Made by a program: the position numbers and the translations under genes
Shown here: piece after piece, positions 51,507 through 59,345 of the stretch
Numbering within the stretch: the first letter of the stretch is position 1
Layout of the letters: each line of letters opens with the position of its first letter
The notes under the pieces: generated by a model
What the model was told of the DNA's origin: nothing
The model's database searches: none
Seen by the model: the letters and a program-made list of their open reading frames with translations, nothing else
NCBI GenBank assembly: GCA_965221605.1
Contig: CBDCSK010000008.1
Coordinates: 62,001 to 126,000 of the forward strand
DNA from: Aldehydirespirator sp965221605
GTDB lineage: Bacteria > Actinomycetota > Acidimicrobiia > Acidimicrobiales > Aldehydirespiratoraceae
Reading direction: 5' to 3'
DNA length: 64,000 bases

Positions 51507-51563
51507 AGTGACAGCGCCGCACCGCGAGCCGCTTGTGAGCTATCCGCGCTCGCTCTTAGCCGG

Positions 51564-52367
51564 TCAGGAGCCCAGCAGGCGCCTCTGCATCCTGCGCATG
51601 CCGTCGAGCCAGCGCTGCCGGTCACCGGCCCGGCGGAGCTCGTAGGTGGCCACCTCGGGGTGCGGCAGTATCAGGAACCGATCCTGTTGCAGTGCCTCAA
51701 GGGTCACCGCGGCCACCGCCTCGGGCTCCATCAGCCCCAGGGCCCTCACCTGGTCCACGGCCACCGCGCCCTCGTTCTCGGTCATCGGCGTGCGCACACC
51801 CTGGGGGCACAGGCACGAGACCCTCACGCCGTCGTCACCGTGGGTGATCGCGAGCCATTCGGCCAGGCCCACGGCAGCATGCTTGGTGACCGCGTAGGAG
51901 GCGGTCCCGAAGTTCGTCAGCAGCCCCGCGGCCGAGGCGGTCACGAGCAGGTGGCCCGATCCTCGCTCCACCCACCGGGGCACGAGATGGCGGCACGCGA
52001 TCACGTGAGCCATCACGTTCACGTCCCAGACGTGGTTCCATTCGCCGTCGGGCCGCTCGACCCCGCCTAGGCGGGATATGCCCGCGTTGCCGCACCACAG
52101 CTCGATCGGGCCCAGGCTCGACTCGACCCGCTCGATCAGCGAGACGACCGCGTCCTCGTCGGTTACGTCGATACCGGCCGCGAGCCCGGCTGCCGCTTCC
52201 GGTCCGGCCTCCGCCGCGATCTCAGCAGCAACGGCTTCCGCTCCGGGCCCGTCGATGTCGACCACGACCACCACGCTGCCGGCGTCGAGCGCGAGCGCCC
52301 GGGCCAGACAGCGCCCGATGCCGCTGGCGGCACCGGTCACGACCGCGACCGCACCTTCGAGTTGCAC
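51564..52367 (-). CDS. Short-chain dehydrogenase/reductase (SDR)
   Basis: This 267-residue classical SDR has VVTGAASGIGRCLARALA (cofactor), VVVDIDG (acidic residue, suggests NAD), CGNAGISR, catalytic Ser in LVTASAAG and Tyr-x3-Lys in YAVTKHA. GTG 52367 has a GAGGAT box 6 nt upstream. It ends near the repeat region. It is 12 nt downstream of the PAP2 gene on the same strand, though co-function is unlikely. Substrate unknown. Confidence 0.85.
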   Translation of the reverse strand: MQLEGAVAVVTGAASGIGRCLARALALDAGSVVVVVDIDGPGAEAVAAEIAAEAGPEAAAGLAAGIDVTDEDAVVSLIERVESSLGPIELWCGNAGISRLGGVERPDGEWNHVWDVNVMAHVIACRHLVPRWVERGSGHLLVTASAAGLLTNFGTASYAVTKHAAVGLAEWLAITHGDDGVRVSCLCPQGVRTPMTENEGAVAVDQVRALGLMEPEAVAAVTLEALQQDRFLILPHPEVATYELRRAGDRQRWLDGMRRMQRRLLGS

Positions 52368-52379
52368 GAACCGATCCTC

Positions 52380-52910
52380 TCAGCGCAGCAGCCGGCGCGC
52401 CACCGAGCCGAGCACGGCGCCGACTGCCAGCCCCGCGGTCACGTCGCTGGCGTGATGGATGCGCACATGGATCCGGCTCAGCGCCACGATCAGGGCCAGG
52501 CCGTAGTACGCGGGGGCCCAGGGGCTGCGGCGCGACAGCAGTGAGGCGGCAACCATGGCCGCGCTGGCATGGCCGCTGGGGAAGCTGCTGGTGAGCGGTT
52601 GGCGCAGGGAATGGGGCCGCGGCCCCCTGAACACCGGTCGGCGGCGGCCGACGACCGTCTTGATGACACCGTTGACCAGCGCGGCCTCCCCCAGCAGGGC
52701 GACGCCCAGCTGCCAGGCGGGGCGGGCGTCACGGCGCACGACGGCCTGTGCCGCCCCCAGGGCGTACCAGAGCATCGAGTGGTTGGCTGCCTCCGATGCC
52801 GAGTACATGAGGCGGTCGAGGGCGGGCCTGTCCCGGAGCCGGCGGTCCCACCACTCGTCGATGGCGTTGTCGATGTTGTCGATGTTCTCGGCGCCGGATC
52901 CCATGGTCAC
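52380..52910 (-). CDS. PAP2-family phosphatase, membrane
   Basis: This 176-residue protein has the three PAP2 motifs: KTVVGRRRP, SSFPSGHAS and SRIHVRIHHASD, with several hydrophobic helices. It likely dephosphorylates lipid phosphates or undecaprenyl-pyrophosphate at the outer face of the membrane. GTG 52910 overlaps the VanW stop (GTGA); ATG 52904 is a close alternative. With the VanW gene it may act in cell envelope metabolism. Confidence 0.85.
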   Translation of the reverse strand: MTMGSGAENIDNIDNAIDEWWDRRLRDRPALDRLMYSASEAANHSMLWYALGAAQAVVRRDARPAWQLGVALLGEAALVNGVIKTVVGRRRPVFRGPRPHSLRQPLTSSFPSGHASAAMVAASLLSRRSPWAPAYYGLALIVALSRIHVRIHHASDVTAGLAVGAVLGSVARRLLR

Positions 52911-54769
52911 CCGTCCGGAATGGTCGTGGTTGGCGTGCTGCCAGTCTCGTCGTCGCTGGGTGCGGGTTCATCCTCCTGGGAGTCGTCGCCGCTGTCGATG
53001 GGCTCGAGCTGGTCGCCCTCGCCCTCGCGCTCACCCTCGTGCTCGCTTCCCTCCGTAGGGACGGTCGACTCCGGCGCGATGGTCGTAGTGGTTGTGGTGA
53101 CCGACGGGGTTCCGTCGCAGTTGAGGCCCTCGGGGCGGTACAGGGCCCGCACGGTGTCGGTCTCGCTGCGCCCGTCCTCGAGCCAGGTCCGGGTGCGCTC
53201 GGTGACGACTCGGGTACACGACGTACCCCGGGGCTGGGACCACTGGTTGGTCTGCTCGGACAGGACCCAGGGCGTCGAGTAGAGCCGCACGGTGATCGAG
53301 CTGTCCCCGGTGGTGGGCCACAGCATCACCCCGTAGGGCGTGTTGTTCTCGAGCACGAGGTCGGGGGCAGGGTACGAGACGGTGGCCTCGCGCCCGTAGG
53401 GGTAGCGGCTGAGATAGATCGAGTGGCTCTGGTACTCGATGAAGTCCAGTCCCGCGAAGAAGGCCGCGTTGAACAGCGTGGTGGCGTACTGCGAGATCCC
53501 TCCGCCAACCGAGTCCACGAACACACCGTCCAGGATCATCGCAGCCGGCACGAACCCGTTGTTGAGTGTGCGGGGGCCGACGTACCCGTTGACCGAGAAG
53601 CGCTGACCCGGCTCGATGATCACGCCGCGCGTCAGTTCCGAGATGCGGGCGATGTTGATTATCCGATCCTGGCCCGGCGTGAAGGGCGTGGTGAACTCGG
53701 CGACCAGGTGGGTGACTCCCATCGACTCGGCCCACTCCCGGCCCCGGGGATGCGGGGCGGGCCCGGCCGGCAGCGTCACCGGATCCTGACCCTCCATCAT
53801 TCCGGCCAGGAGCGCCTCGGTGGCCGTCTCGTGACAGCACTTGAACCCGGGCATGCCGTCGGAGATGGTGACGTCGCCCTCCTCGTCGAGGCCGAAGGTG
53901 GCCGGGATCCCCTCGGCGCCGATGCCCACGAAGAGACTGGCCAGGGTGCCCGCGATCCTCGGGTCGAGGGCCAGATGCGTGTCGTGCTGCTCACCCTCTA
54001 GAACGAGGAAGTGGCGCATCTGCAGCTCGCCGATGCCGAACACCTCTGTGGTGCCCTCCAACTGGACTGTGACCCCGCCCGCGGTGATGTCGTTGGCCCG
54101 CACGGCCAGAGCCGTGGCCAGAGCGACGGCGATCGGATCGGCCGGCGCCATCCCGGCGATCGGGACCTCGACGACCGCGGTGCCGCCCGCGTTCTGGAGC
54201 ACGGCCTCCTCCAGCCGTTCGGCCAGCAGCTCCATGTCGGGCACCGGCACGTCGGTGCTGAGCACCGGATGGAAGGCGCCGGTGTCAGGGTCCAGCTCGA
54301 TCCGGGGGGTCTCGGGATCGGTGTAGGGATCGACGGTGGTGGCCAGGGTTCCGAGGTCGGTCGTCACGGCCGGGCTGACCTCCCGGCTGGCGAAGAGGTC
54401 GTATAGCCATGCGGCCGGCCTGACGACCGGCGGGGCAGGGTTGTCAGCCTCGGCGAGGGTCTGCTCCGCGTCCAGGGAGATGCCCAGTTCGGCGGCGGTG
54501 ACGGTGATGGTCTGATCCAGGAACTGCAGCTCGACGGTGGTCTCGGCTACTTCCTGAACGACCGGTTCGAGCGCGGTGACCGCCTCCTCGGGCTCCAGCC
54601 CCCCGATGTCCACTCCCGCTACGACCGCGCCCTCGCGGATCTCGGAGTCCTGGCTCGACTCGTACACCTGCCACCCGGCGATCAGGGCGGCGAGGACGAC
54701 CGCCAGCCCGACCATGACCTGCCACAGCCGCGAGTACCGGACTTCGCGCTGCCGCAGGCGTCTCAGCAC
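52907..54769 (-). CDS. VanW-family protein with peptidoglycan-binding-4 repeat
   Basis: This 620-residue protein has one N-terminal transmembrane helix (LWQVMVGLAVVLAALIAGWQVY), two PG_binding_4-like beta units (VVAGVDIGGLEPEEAVTALEPVV and later), and a VanW domain with HPRGREWAESMGVTHLVAEFTTPFTPGQDRIINIARISELTRGVIIEPGQRFSVNGYVGPRT, DSVGGGISQYATTLFNAAFFAGLD and RYPYGREATVSYPAPDL. The C-terminal 80 residues are Thr- and Asp/Glu-rich and disordered. A TACCCT box lies 6 nt before GTG 54769. These proteins act outside the membrane on cell wall; the exact reaction is not known. Confidence 0.85.
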   Translation of the reverse strand: MLRRLRQREVRYSRLWQVMVGLAVVLAALIAGWQVYESSQDSEIREGAVVAGVDIGGLEPEEAVTALEPVVQEVAETTVELQFLDQTITVTAAELGISLDAEQTLAEADNPAPPVVRPAAWLYDLFASREVSPAVTTDLGTLATTVDPYTDPETPRIELDPDTGAFHPVLSTDVPVPDMELLAERLEEAVLQNAGGTAVVEVPIAGMAPADPIAVALATALAVRANDITAGGVTVQLEGTTEVFGIGELQMRHFLVLEGEQHDTHLALDPRIAGTLASLFVGIGAEGIPATFGLDEEGDVTISDGMPGFKCCHETATEALLAGMMEGQDPVTLPAGPAPHPRGREWAESMGVTHLVAEFTTPFTPGQDRIINIARISELTRGVIIEPGQRFSVNGYVGPRTLNNGFVPAAMILDGVFVDSVGGGISQYATTLFNAAFFAGLDFIEYQSHSIYLSRYPYGREATVSYPAPDLVLENNTPYGVMLWPTTGDSSITVRLYSTPWVLSEQTNQWSQPRGTSCTRVVTERTRTWLEDGRSETDTVRALYRPEGLNCDGTPSVTTTTTTIAPESTVPTEGSEHEGEREGEGDQLEPIDSGDDSQEDEPAPSDDETGSTPTTTIPDG

Positions 54770-54775
54770 GATTCG

Positions 54776-54781
54776 AGGGTA
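54776..54781 (-). promoter_or_regulatory. -10 box for VanW gene
   Basis: TACCCT on the minus strand lies 6 nt before the GTG at 54769. Confidence 0.5.
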
Positions 54782-54821
54782 CCCGCAGCCGGTGACGGCG
54801 CCGGTCTATCCGCGCTTGCTC

Positions 54822-55490
54822 CTAGAACAGGCGAAGTTCGGGAGACTCGATGCCGCGCAGCTCGTCGTAGTCCACCTCCACGCAGTCGATGGAACGGTCG
54901 GCCGCCAGGACCCTGGCCTGGGGCTTGATGGTCCGGGCCACGAACACGCCCCGGACCGGGGCCAGGCTCGGGTCGGAGTTCAGGTAGTGCAGGTACCGGG
55001 TCAGCTGCTCCACGCCGTCGATCTCGCCGTTGCGCTTCACCTCCACCGCGACCGCCGCGCCCGAGGCGTCGCGGCACAGCAGGTCCACCGGACCGATAGC
55101 CGTCGGGAACTCCCTGCGCACCAGAGTGAAGCCGTCCTCGATGGTCTCGGGGTTGCCGGCGAGCAGTTCCTGCATCTGGGCCTCCACCCCGTCCTTCTGA
55201 AGGCCCGGGTCGGTGCCCATCTCGTGGGTGCTGTCGTGCAGGATCTCCTCGATCCTGATGGTGAGGCTGTCGCTGCGGCCCGGGGCCGTCACCCGCCACA
55301 CTCCGGCCGAATCGTCGATGACGAGGCGGTTGGGGGCGTTCATCCAGTTGAGCGGCTTGTAGGCGCCCCCGTCGGCGTGGATGGCCACGCAGCCGTCGGC
55401 CTTCACCATGATGAGACGGACGGAGGAGGGAAGATGAGCCTGCAGCCGACCGTCGTAGTCGACGGTGCAGCGGGCGATCACGAGCCGCAC
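54822..55490 (-). CDS. nucS: Mismatch-specific endonuclease NucS/EndoMS
   Basis: This 222-residue protein has the N-terminal NucS dimerisation/DNA-binding barrel (VRLVIARCTVDYDGRLQAHLPSSVRLIMVKADGCVAIHADGGAYKPLNWM) and the C-terminal RecB-like nuclease domain (GPVDLLCRDASG, AVAVEVKRNGEIDGVEQLTRYL; Asp, Glu, Lys catalytic set). It ends in ELRLF, like the sliding-clamp-binding tail known for mycobacterial NucS. GTG 55490 has a TAGCTT box 7 nt upstream; the 61 extra codons of the open frame are not NucS. It replaces MutS/MutL repair in actinobacteria and many archaea. Confidence 0.9.
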   Translation of the reverse strand: MRLVIARCTVDYDGRLQAHLPSSVRLIMVKADGCVAIHADGGAYKPLNWMNAPNRLVIDDSAGVWRVTAPGRSDSLTIRIEEILHDSTHEMGTDPGLQKDGVEAQMQELLAGNPETIEDGFTLVRREFPTAIGPVDLLCRDASGAAVAVEVKRNGEIDGVEQLTRYLHYLNSDPSLAPVRGVFVARTIKPQARVLAADRSIDCVEVDYDELRGIESPELRLF

Positions 55491-55497
55491 CGCGGCC

Positions 55498-55503
55498 AAG
55501 CTA
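55498..55503 (-). promoter_or_regulatory. -10 box for nucS
   Basis: TAGCTT on the minus strand lies 7 nt before the GTG at 55490. Confidence 0.5.
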
Positions 55504-55557
55504 GCGTCCCGGCCAGGGTGGTAGCGGCCCGCTGAATCTGTGCTGGTGGCTCGATGG

Positions 55558-55563
55558 CATACT
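55558..55563 (+). promoter_or_regulatory. -10-like box for SDR gene
   Basis: CATACT lies 6 nt before the ATG at 55570. It is 55 nt from the divergent nucS box. Confidence 0.4.
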
Positions 55564-55569
55564 CTGCCG

Positions 55570-56322
55570 ATGGATCTTGCCGGCCGGACGGCCCTGGTGA
55601 CCGGAGGAGCCAAACGGGTGGGCCGGGGCATCACCCTGACCCTGGCCCGGGCCGGCGCCAACGTGGTGATCAACTACAACACCTCGGCCGACGAGGCCCG
55701 CCGCACCACGGCCGACGCCGAGGCCCTGGGGGTGCAGGCCCTGCCGGTGAAGGCCGACGTGACCGACGACAGCCAGGTCCAGGCCATGGTCGCCGCGGCG
55801 ACGGAGCGCTTCGGCACCATCGACGTGCTCGTCAACAATGCGTCCACCTTCGCCCTGGGCCCCTTCCCGACCGACGACCTCACCGTGTGGCACCGGTCCA
55901 TCGACACGCTCGTGCACGGCCCCTTCTACTGCGCCAACCGGGTGGCCCCGGTCATGCTGGCCAACGGATCCGGCGTGATCGTGAGCATCGGCGATCTGAG
56001 CGCCTTCGAGCCCTGGCCCGGGTTCGCCGGCCACGCCGTCGGCAAGGGGGCGATCATCTCCCTCACCCGCCAGCTGGCCCTGGAGCTGGCGCCCACCGTC
56101 AGGGCCAACGCGGTCGTTCCCGGCCCGGCGCTGCGCCCGGCCGACTACGACGAGGACACCTACCGGAGGGTGGCCGGCGAGACGCTGGTCGGCCGCTGGG
56201 GAACTCCAGAGGAGATGGGCCAGGCGGTCCAGTTCCTCGTCGAGGCCGACTACATCACCGGCGAGGTCATCACCGTGGACGGCGGCCAGCGCTACGGGCA
56301 TCGCAAGCACGCCCACGGCTGA
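55570..56322 (+). CDS. SDR-family protein lacking the catalytic tyrosine
   Basis: This 250-residue SDR resembles pteridine-reductase-like forms: TALVTGGAKRVGRGITLTLARAG (cofactor motif), VLVNNAS, VIVSIGD with a Ser at the catalytic place, then GFAGHAVGKGAIISLT where the classical Tyr-x3-Lys should be. Here Tyr is His (H-A-V-G-K), so the canonical proton donor is missing while Lys stays. Activity may be changed or the protein may bind a ligand instead. C-terminal motif GEVITVDGGQRY is normal. It heads the metabolic cluster 55.6-62.4 kb, 46 nt upstream of the LLM gene. Confidence 0.8.
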   Translation: MDLAGRTALVTGGAKRVGRGITLTLARAGANVVINYNTSADEARRTTADAEALGVQALPVKADVTDDSQVQAMVAAATERFGTIDVLVNNASTFALGPFPTDDLTVWHRSIDTLVHGPFYCANRVAPVMLANGSGVIVSIGDLSAFEPWPGFAGHAVGKGAIISLTRQLALELAPTVRANAVVPGPALRPADYDEDTYRRVAGETLVGRWGTPEEMGQAVQFLVEADYITGEVITVDGGQRYGHRKHAHG

Positions 56323-56368
56323 GCCCAGTGGATGTCACCTGAGCCCGGACGTGGTTGCCTGAGACGTC

Positions 56369-57343
56369 ATGGTTGCCGCCGGGGTCCACATCGTGCCGCT
56401 GATGCCGGCGGAGGACGTCATCTCGGTGGCGGTGGAGGCCGAGCGGCTCGACTACGACTACTGCCTAGTGGCCGACGAGGGCTTCCACCCCGACGTCTAC
56501 GCCTGCCTGGGGGCCATCGCCCGGGCCACCGAACGGATCACCCTGGGCGTGCTGACCAACGGATACACCCGCCATCCGGCCGTGACCGCCGCGGCCGCGG
56601 CCACCGTCAACGAGCTGTCGGGCGGGCGGCTCGTGGTCGTCCTGCTGGCCGGAGGGTCGATGGTGCTGAGCCCGATGGGGATCGAGCGGGCCCGCCCGGC
56701 CCGGGTGGTGGCCGACGCTCTGGAGGTGCTCAAGGGGCTGTGGTCGGGCCGGGAGGTCAGCTGGCAGGGCCAGACGTGCTCCCTCGACCGGGCCCGGCTC
56801 GGCATGGGGGCCCAGTCCATCCCGATCTGGATCGCGAGCCGGGGCCCGCGCCTGCTCGAGCTGGCCGGGCGGCAGGCCGACGGTGTCGTCCTCACCGTCA
56901 AGCCCGACCTCGGAGCGGCCCTGAGCCTCGTGGAGGCGGCCGCCGCGGCCGCGGACCGGCCCGAGCCGAGCCGCTACTACCTCGGCCGGATCTGCTACAC
57001 GCCCGAGTTGCTGGAGGGTCAGCGCCGCACGCTGTCGTTCGTGCTGATGGACTCGCCCCGGCGGGTGCTGGAGTCGCTGGGCCTCGCCCCCGGCGAGATC
57101 GAGGTGGTGGAGCAGGCCGCGGCCAGCAACCGGCCCGAGCTCGTGGACGGGCTGGTGACCGGCGATCTGCTGCGGCGCTACCAGGTGTCCGGATCGCCCG
57201 GGGAGTGCCGGATGGAGGTGGGGCGGCTGGCTCGCGCCCACGGCCTGTCGGGGGTGCTGATCGACGCCCTGTCGTCCGATCTCGACGAGAACCTCGCGGT
57301 GCTGGCCGACTCGCTGCCCATCATCGCCGGGGCGCGGCCCTAG
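56369..57343 (+). CDS. LLM-class F420-dependent oxidoreductase
   Basis: This 324-residue LLM-fold protein has VAAGVHIVPLMPAEDVISVAVEAERLDYDYCLVADEG, then TERITLGVLTNGYTRHPAVTAAAAATVNELSGGRLVVVLLAGG and SIPIWIASRGPRLLELAGRQADGVVLTV, which is the F420 subfamily core. Its stop TAG (57341-57343) is also the first half of the -10 box of the next gene. It stands between the SDR and the aldolase and is probably part of the same pathway. Reaction unknown. Confidence 0.85.
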   Translation: MVAAGVHIVPLMPAEDVISVAVEAERLDYDYCLVADEGFHPDVYACLGAIARATERITLGVLTNGYTRHPAVTAAAAATVNELSGGRLVVVLLAGGSMVLSPMGIERARPARVVADALEVLKGLWSGREVSWQGQTCSLDRARLGMGAQSIPIWIASRGPRLLELAGRQADGVVLTVKPDLGAALSLVEAAAAAADRPEPSRYYLGRICYTPELLEGQRRTLSFVLMDSPRRVLESLGLAPGEIEVVEQAAASNRPELVDGLVTGDLLRRYQVSGSPGECRMEVGRLARAHGLSGVLIDALSSDLDENLAVLADSLPIIAGARP

Positions 57344-57346
57344 ATT
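57341..57346 (+). promoter_or_regulatory. -10 box for aldolase gene overlapping LLM stop codon
   Basis: TAGATT lies exactly 6 nt before the ATG at 57353. Its TAG is the stop codon of the LLM gene. Confidence 0.5.
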
Positions 57347-57352
57347 CTTCCC

Positions 57353-58096
57353 ATGGCCTCACGGCAACTCGACCGCATCTTCGGCCCCGACGGGCGGGCG
57401 GTGATCATCGCCATGGACCACGGGCTCATCGACGGCCCCTGCGCCGGCTTCGAGCGGCCCGACGACACCATCGCGGCGGTGGTGGCGGGCGGTCCCGACG
57501 CCATCCTGACCTCCTACGGGATCGCCGCCAAGTTCTCGGCCGAGCTGGAGGGGGTCGGGCTCATCCTCCGCAGCGACGGCTCCGAGAGCAACCTCGGCAC
57601 GCCCAGCAGCGGTTCGGTCGGGCAGTTCTTCGGGGTCGAGGACGCCCTCCGGGTCGGAGCCGACGCCTTGGCGGTGACCGCCTTGCCGGGCTCGCCCGCC
57701 GAGGCGGCCACGCTCCGCAACCTGGCCCGCACGATCAGCGAGGCCCACCGGTCGGACCTGCCGGTGATGGCCGAGATGGTGCCCGGCGGCTTCGACTCTC
57801 CCCCCGAGCTTCGGGGCCCCGACGCGGTGGCCTTCGCCGCCCGGCTGGGCGCCGAGCTGGGGGCCGACTTCATCAAGGCGCCCTACTGCCAGGACTTCTC
57901 CCGGGTCACCTCTTCGACGTTCGCGCCGGTGGTGATCCTGGGAGGCTCCAAGGCGTCGGAGGCCGCCACCCTGGCCAATATCCGGGACGCGGTCGATGCG
58001 GGCGCGGCCGGCGTGGCCATGGGCCGCAACGTGTTCCAGAGCGAGAACCCGACGGCCATGACCCGGGCCGTAGTCGCGGCCGTCCATGAAGGCTGA
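57353..58096 (+). CDS. DhnA/LsrF-type class I aldolase
   Basis: This 247-residue TIM-barrel protein belongs to the DeoC/FbaB/LsrF family: AVIIAMDHGLIDGP at the start, DAILTSYGIAAKF, LPVMAEMVPGG and GADFIKAPYCQDF, whose Lys (near 175) is the Schiff-base residue, then PVVILGGSKAS and AAGVAMGRNVFQSENP near the phosphate site. It splits or transfers a carbon unit of a phosphorylated sugar-like compound. With the FGGY kinase of the cluster, a phosphorylate-then-cleave route is likely; the compound is unknown. Confidence 0.85.
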   Translation: MASRQLDRIFGPDGRAVIIAMDHGLIDGPCAGFERPDDTIAAVVAGGPDAILTSYGIAAKFSAELEGVGLILRSDGSESNLGTPSSGSVGQFFGVEDALRVGADALAVTALPGSPAEAATLRNLARTISEAHRSDLPVMAEMVPGGFDSPPELRGPDAVAFAARLGAELGADFIKAPYCQDFSRVTSSTFAPVVILGGSKASEAATLANIRDAVDAGAAGVAMGRNVFQSENPTAMTRAVVAAVHEG

Positions 58097-58188
58097 GAGA
58101 TCAGGCTCGATTTGGGCGGTCCAATCGGGGCTACGGGTTGAACAACCTCGGCGATCGCGGCCGAAATCACCCAGTCCCTTTAGATTCT

Positions 58189-58213
58189 TTTATATTTGAG
58201 CTTCAGATATAAA
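58189..58213. promoter_or_regulatory. AT-rich palindromic operator
   Basis: Arms TTTATATTTGA (58189-58199) and TCAGATATAAA (58203-58213) form an 11-bp inverted repeat with one mismatch around a 3-nt spacer. A further half-like ATATAAA follows at 58217-58223, next to the ATG of the AAA gene at 58230. It is the most AT-rich stretch in the window. Confidence 0.6.
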
Positions 58214-58229
58214 GTAATATAAAGGAGCT

Positions 58230-59345
58230 ATGGACAATCCCTTCGCACCAGGATTCGGTACCCAGCCGCCGTTGCTCGTTGGCCGCGACGGGCTTCTGCG
58301 CCGTATCGCGGCGGCAATGGTCGCCGGGCCGAAGCACCCCGACACCACGCTGGTAGTCACCGGGGCCAGAGGCACGGGAAAGACGGTACTTCTCAACGCG
58401 GCCGAGGCCTCGGCCCGCTCGCGGGGGTGGGCGACCATAGCGATGTCGGCCTCAGAAGAAGGAGGTCTGACCCGGAACCTGGCCATGGCCGCATCCGACA
58501 CGGAGCGCTGGCCGGAACAGTGGAGCCGGCAGGCGGTCGGCTTCGGGACGGACCTCGAGGGACGCCGACCCCAGCCCACGGGAGGCGCCCGGACGCTTCG
58601 CTGGGCACTCACGAGCCTGGCTTCTGCGGCTGCGGAAAGGAGGGCCGGGGTGCTCATCACCGTGGACGAACTGCAGTCCGTCGAGGCCGAGGACGGCCGG
58701 ACCTTCGCGAACGCGATCCAGCATGTGGCCCGCCGGGAGCAGCGGCCGGTGGTGTTCCTCGGCGCCGGGCTCCCCGAGGTGGAGGACACCGTGCTCGCCG
58801 ACGACGGGATCACCTTCTTCCAGCGGTGCCGCCGCGCCGTCATCGGCACGATCTCCGACGACGATGTCCGCGTCGCCTTGGAGCGGCCGATCGTCGATGC
58901 GGGACGATGGATCGAGCCGGATGCATTGGAGTCAGCGGTGGAGTCCGCGTCCGGCTTTCCGTTCATGGTCCAGCTCATCGGGTTCCACGCCTGGGAGCGC
59001 GCGTCCGCAGCCGTGTCGGCGATCACGGCCGAGGCGATGGAAGCGGCCATTGTGGATGCGAGCGACGAAATGGTGGGTCTCGTGATCAGGCCGGTGTGGA
59101 AGCGACTCTCCGAGGCTGATCGCCTGTTCCTTCATGCGATGGCAGTGGACCGCGGCGACAGCAACACCGCGGACATCGCCGGCCGGCTCGGGAAGCCGCC
59201 GTCGCATGTCGGCGTTTACCGGTCTCGTCTGATCCGGGCCGGCGTCATCGCCGGCGCGGGCCACGGCCGGGTGCGGTTCACCCATGAAGCCCTGCGGCGC
59301 TGGCTGAGAAGCCGCGACACCGATGCCGACTCGGCTGATGTCTGA
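58230..59345 (+). CDS. AAA ATPase with winged-helix C-terminus
   Basis: This 371-residue Orc1/AAA_16-like protein has the typical opening NPFAPGFGTQPPLLVGRDGLL, Walker A TGARGTGKTVL (near 44-54), Walker B VLITVDELQS (near 145-154), a sensor-1-like VFLGAGLPE, and a C-terminal wHTH (NTADIAGRLGKPPSHVGVYRSRLIRAGVIAGAGHGRVRFTHEALRRWL). It may bind its own palindromic upstream site. GGAG sits only 2 nt from the ATG, too close, so the start may be leaderless. It overlaps the kinase gene by 8 nt. Its function is unknown; it could be a regulator, a toxin guard or a repair factor. Confidence 0.8.
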   Translation: MDNPFAPGFGTQPPLLVGRDGLLRRIAAAMVAGPKHPDTTLVVTGARGTGKTVLLNAAEASARSRGWATIAMSASEEGGLTRNLAMAASDTERWPEQWSRQAVGFGTDLEGRRPQPTGGARTLRWALTSLASAAAERRAGVLITVDELQSVEAEDGRTFANAIQHVARREQRPVVFLGAGLPEVEDTVLADDGITFFQRCRRAVIGTISDDDVRVALERPIVDAGRWIEPDALESAVESASGFPFMVQLIGFHAWERASAAVSAITAEAMEAAIVDASDEMVGLVIRPVWKRLSEADRLFLHAMAVDRGDSNTADIAGRLGKPPSHVGVYRSRLIRAGVIAGAGHGRVRFTHEALRRWLRSRDTDADSADV

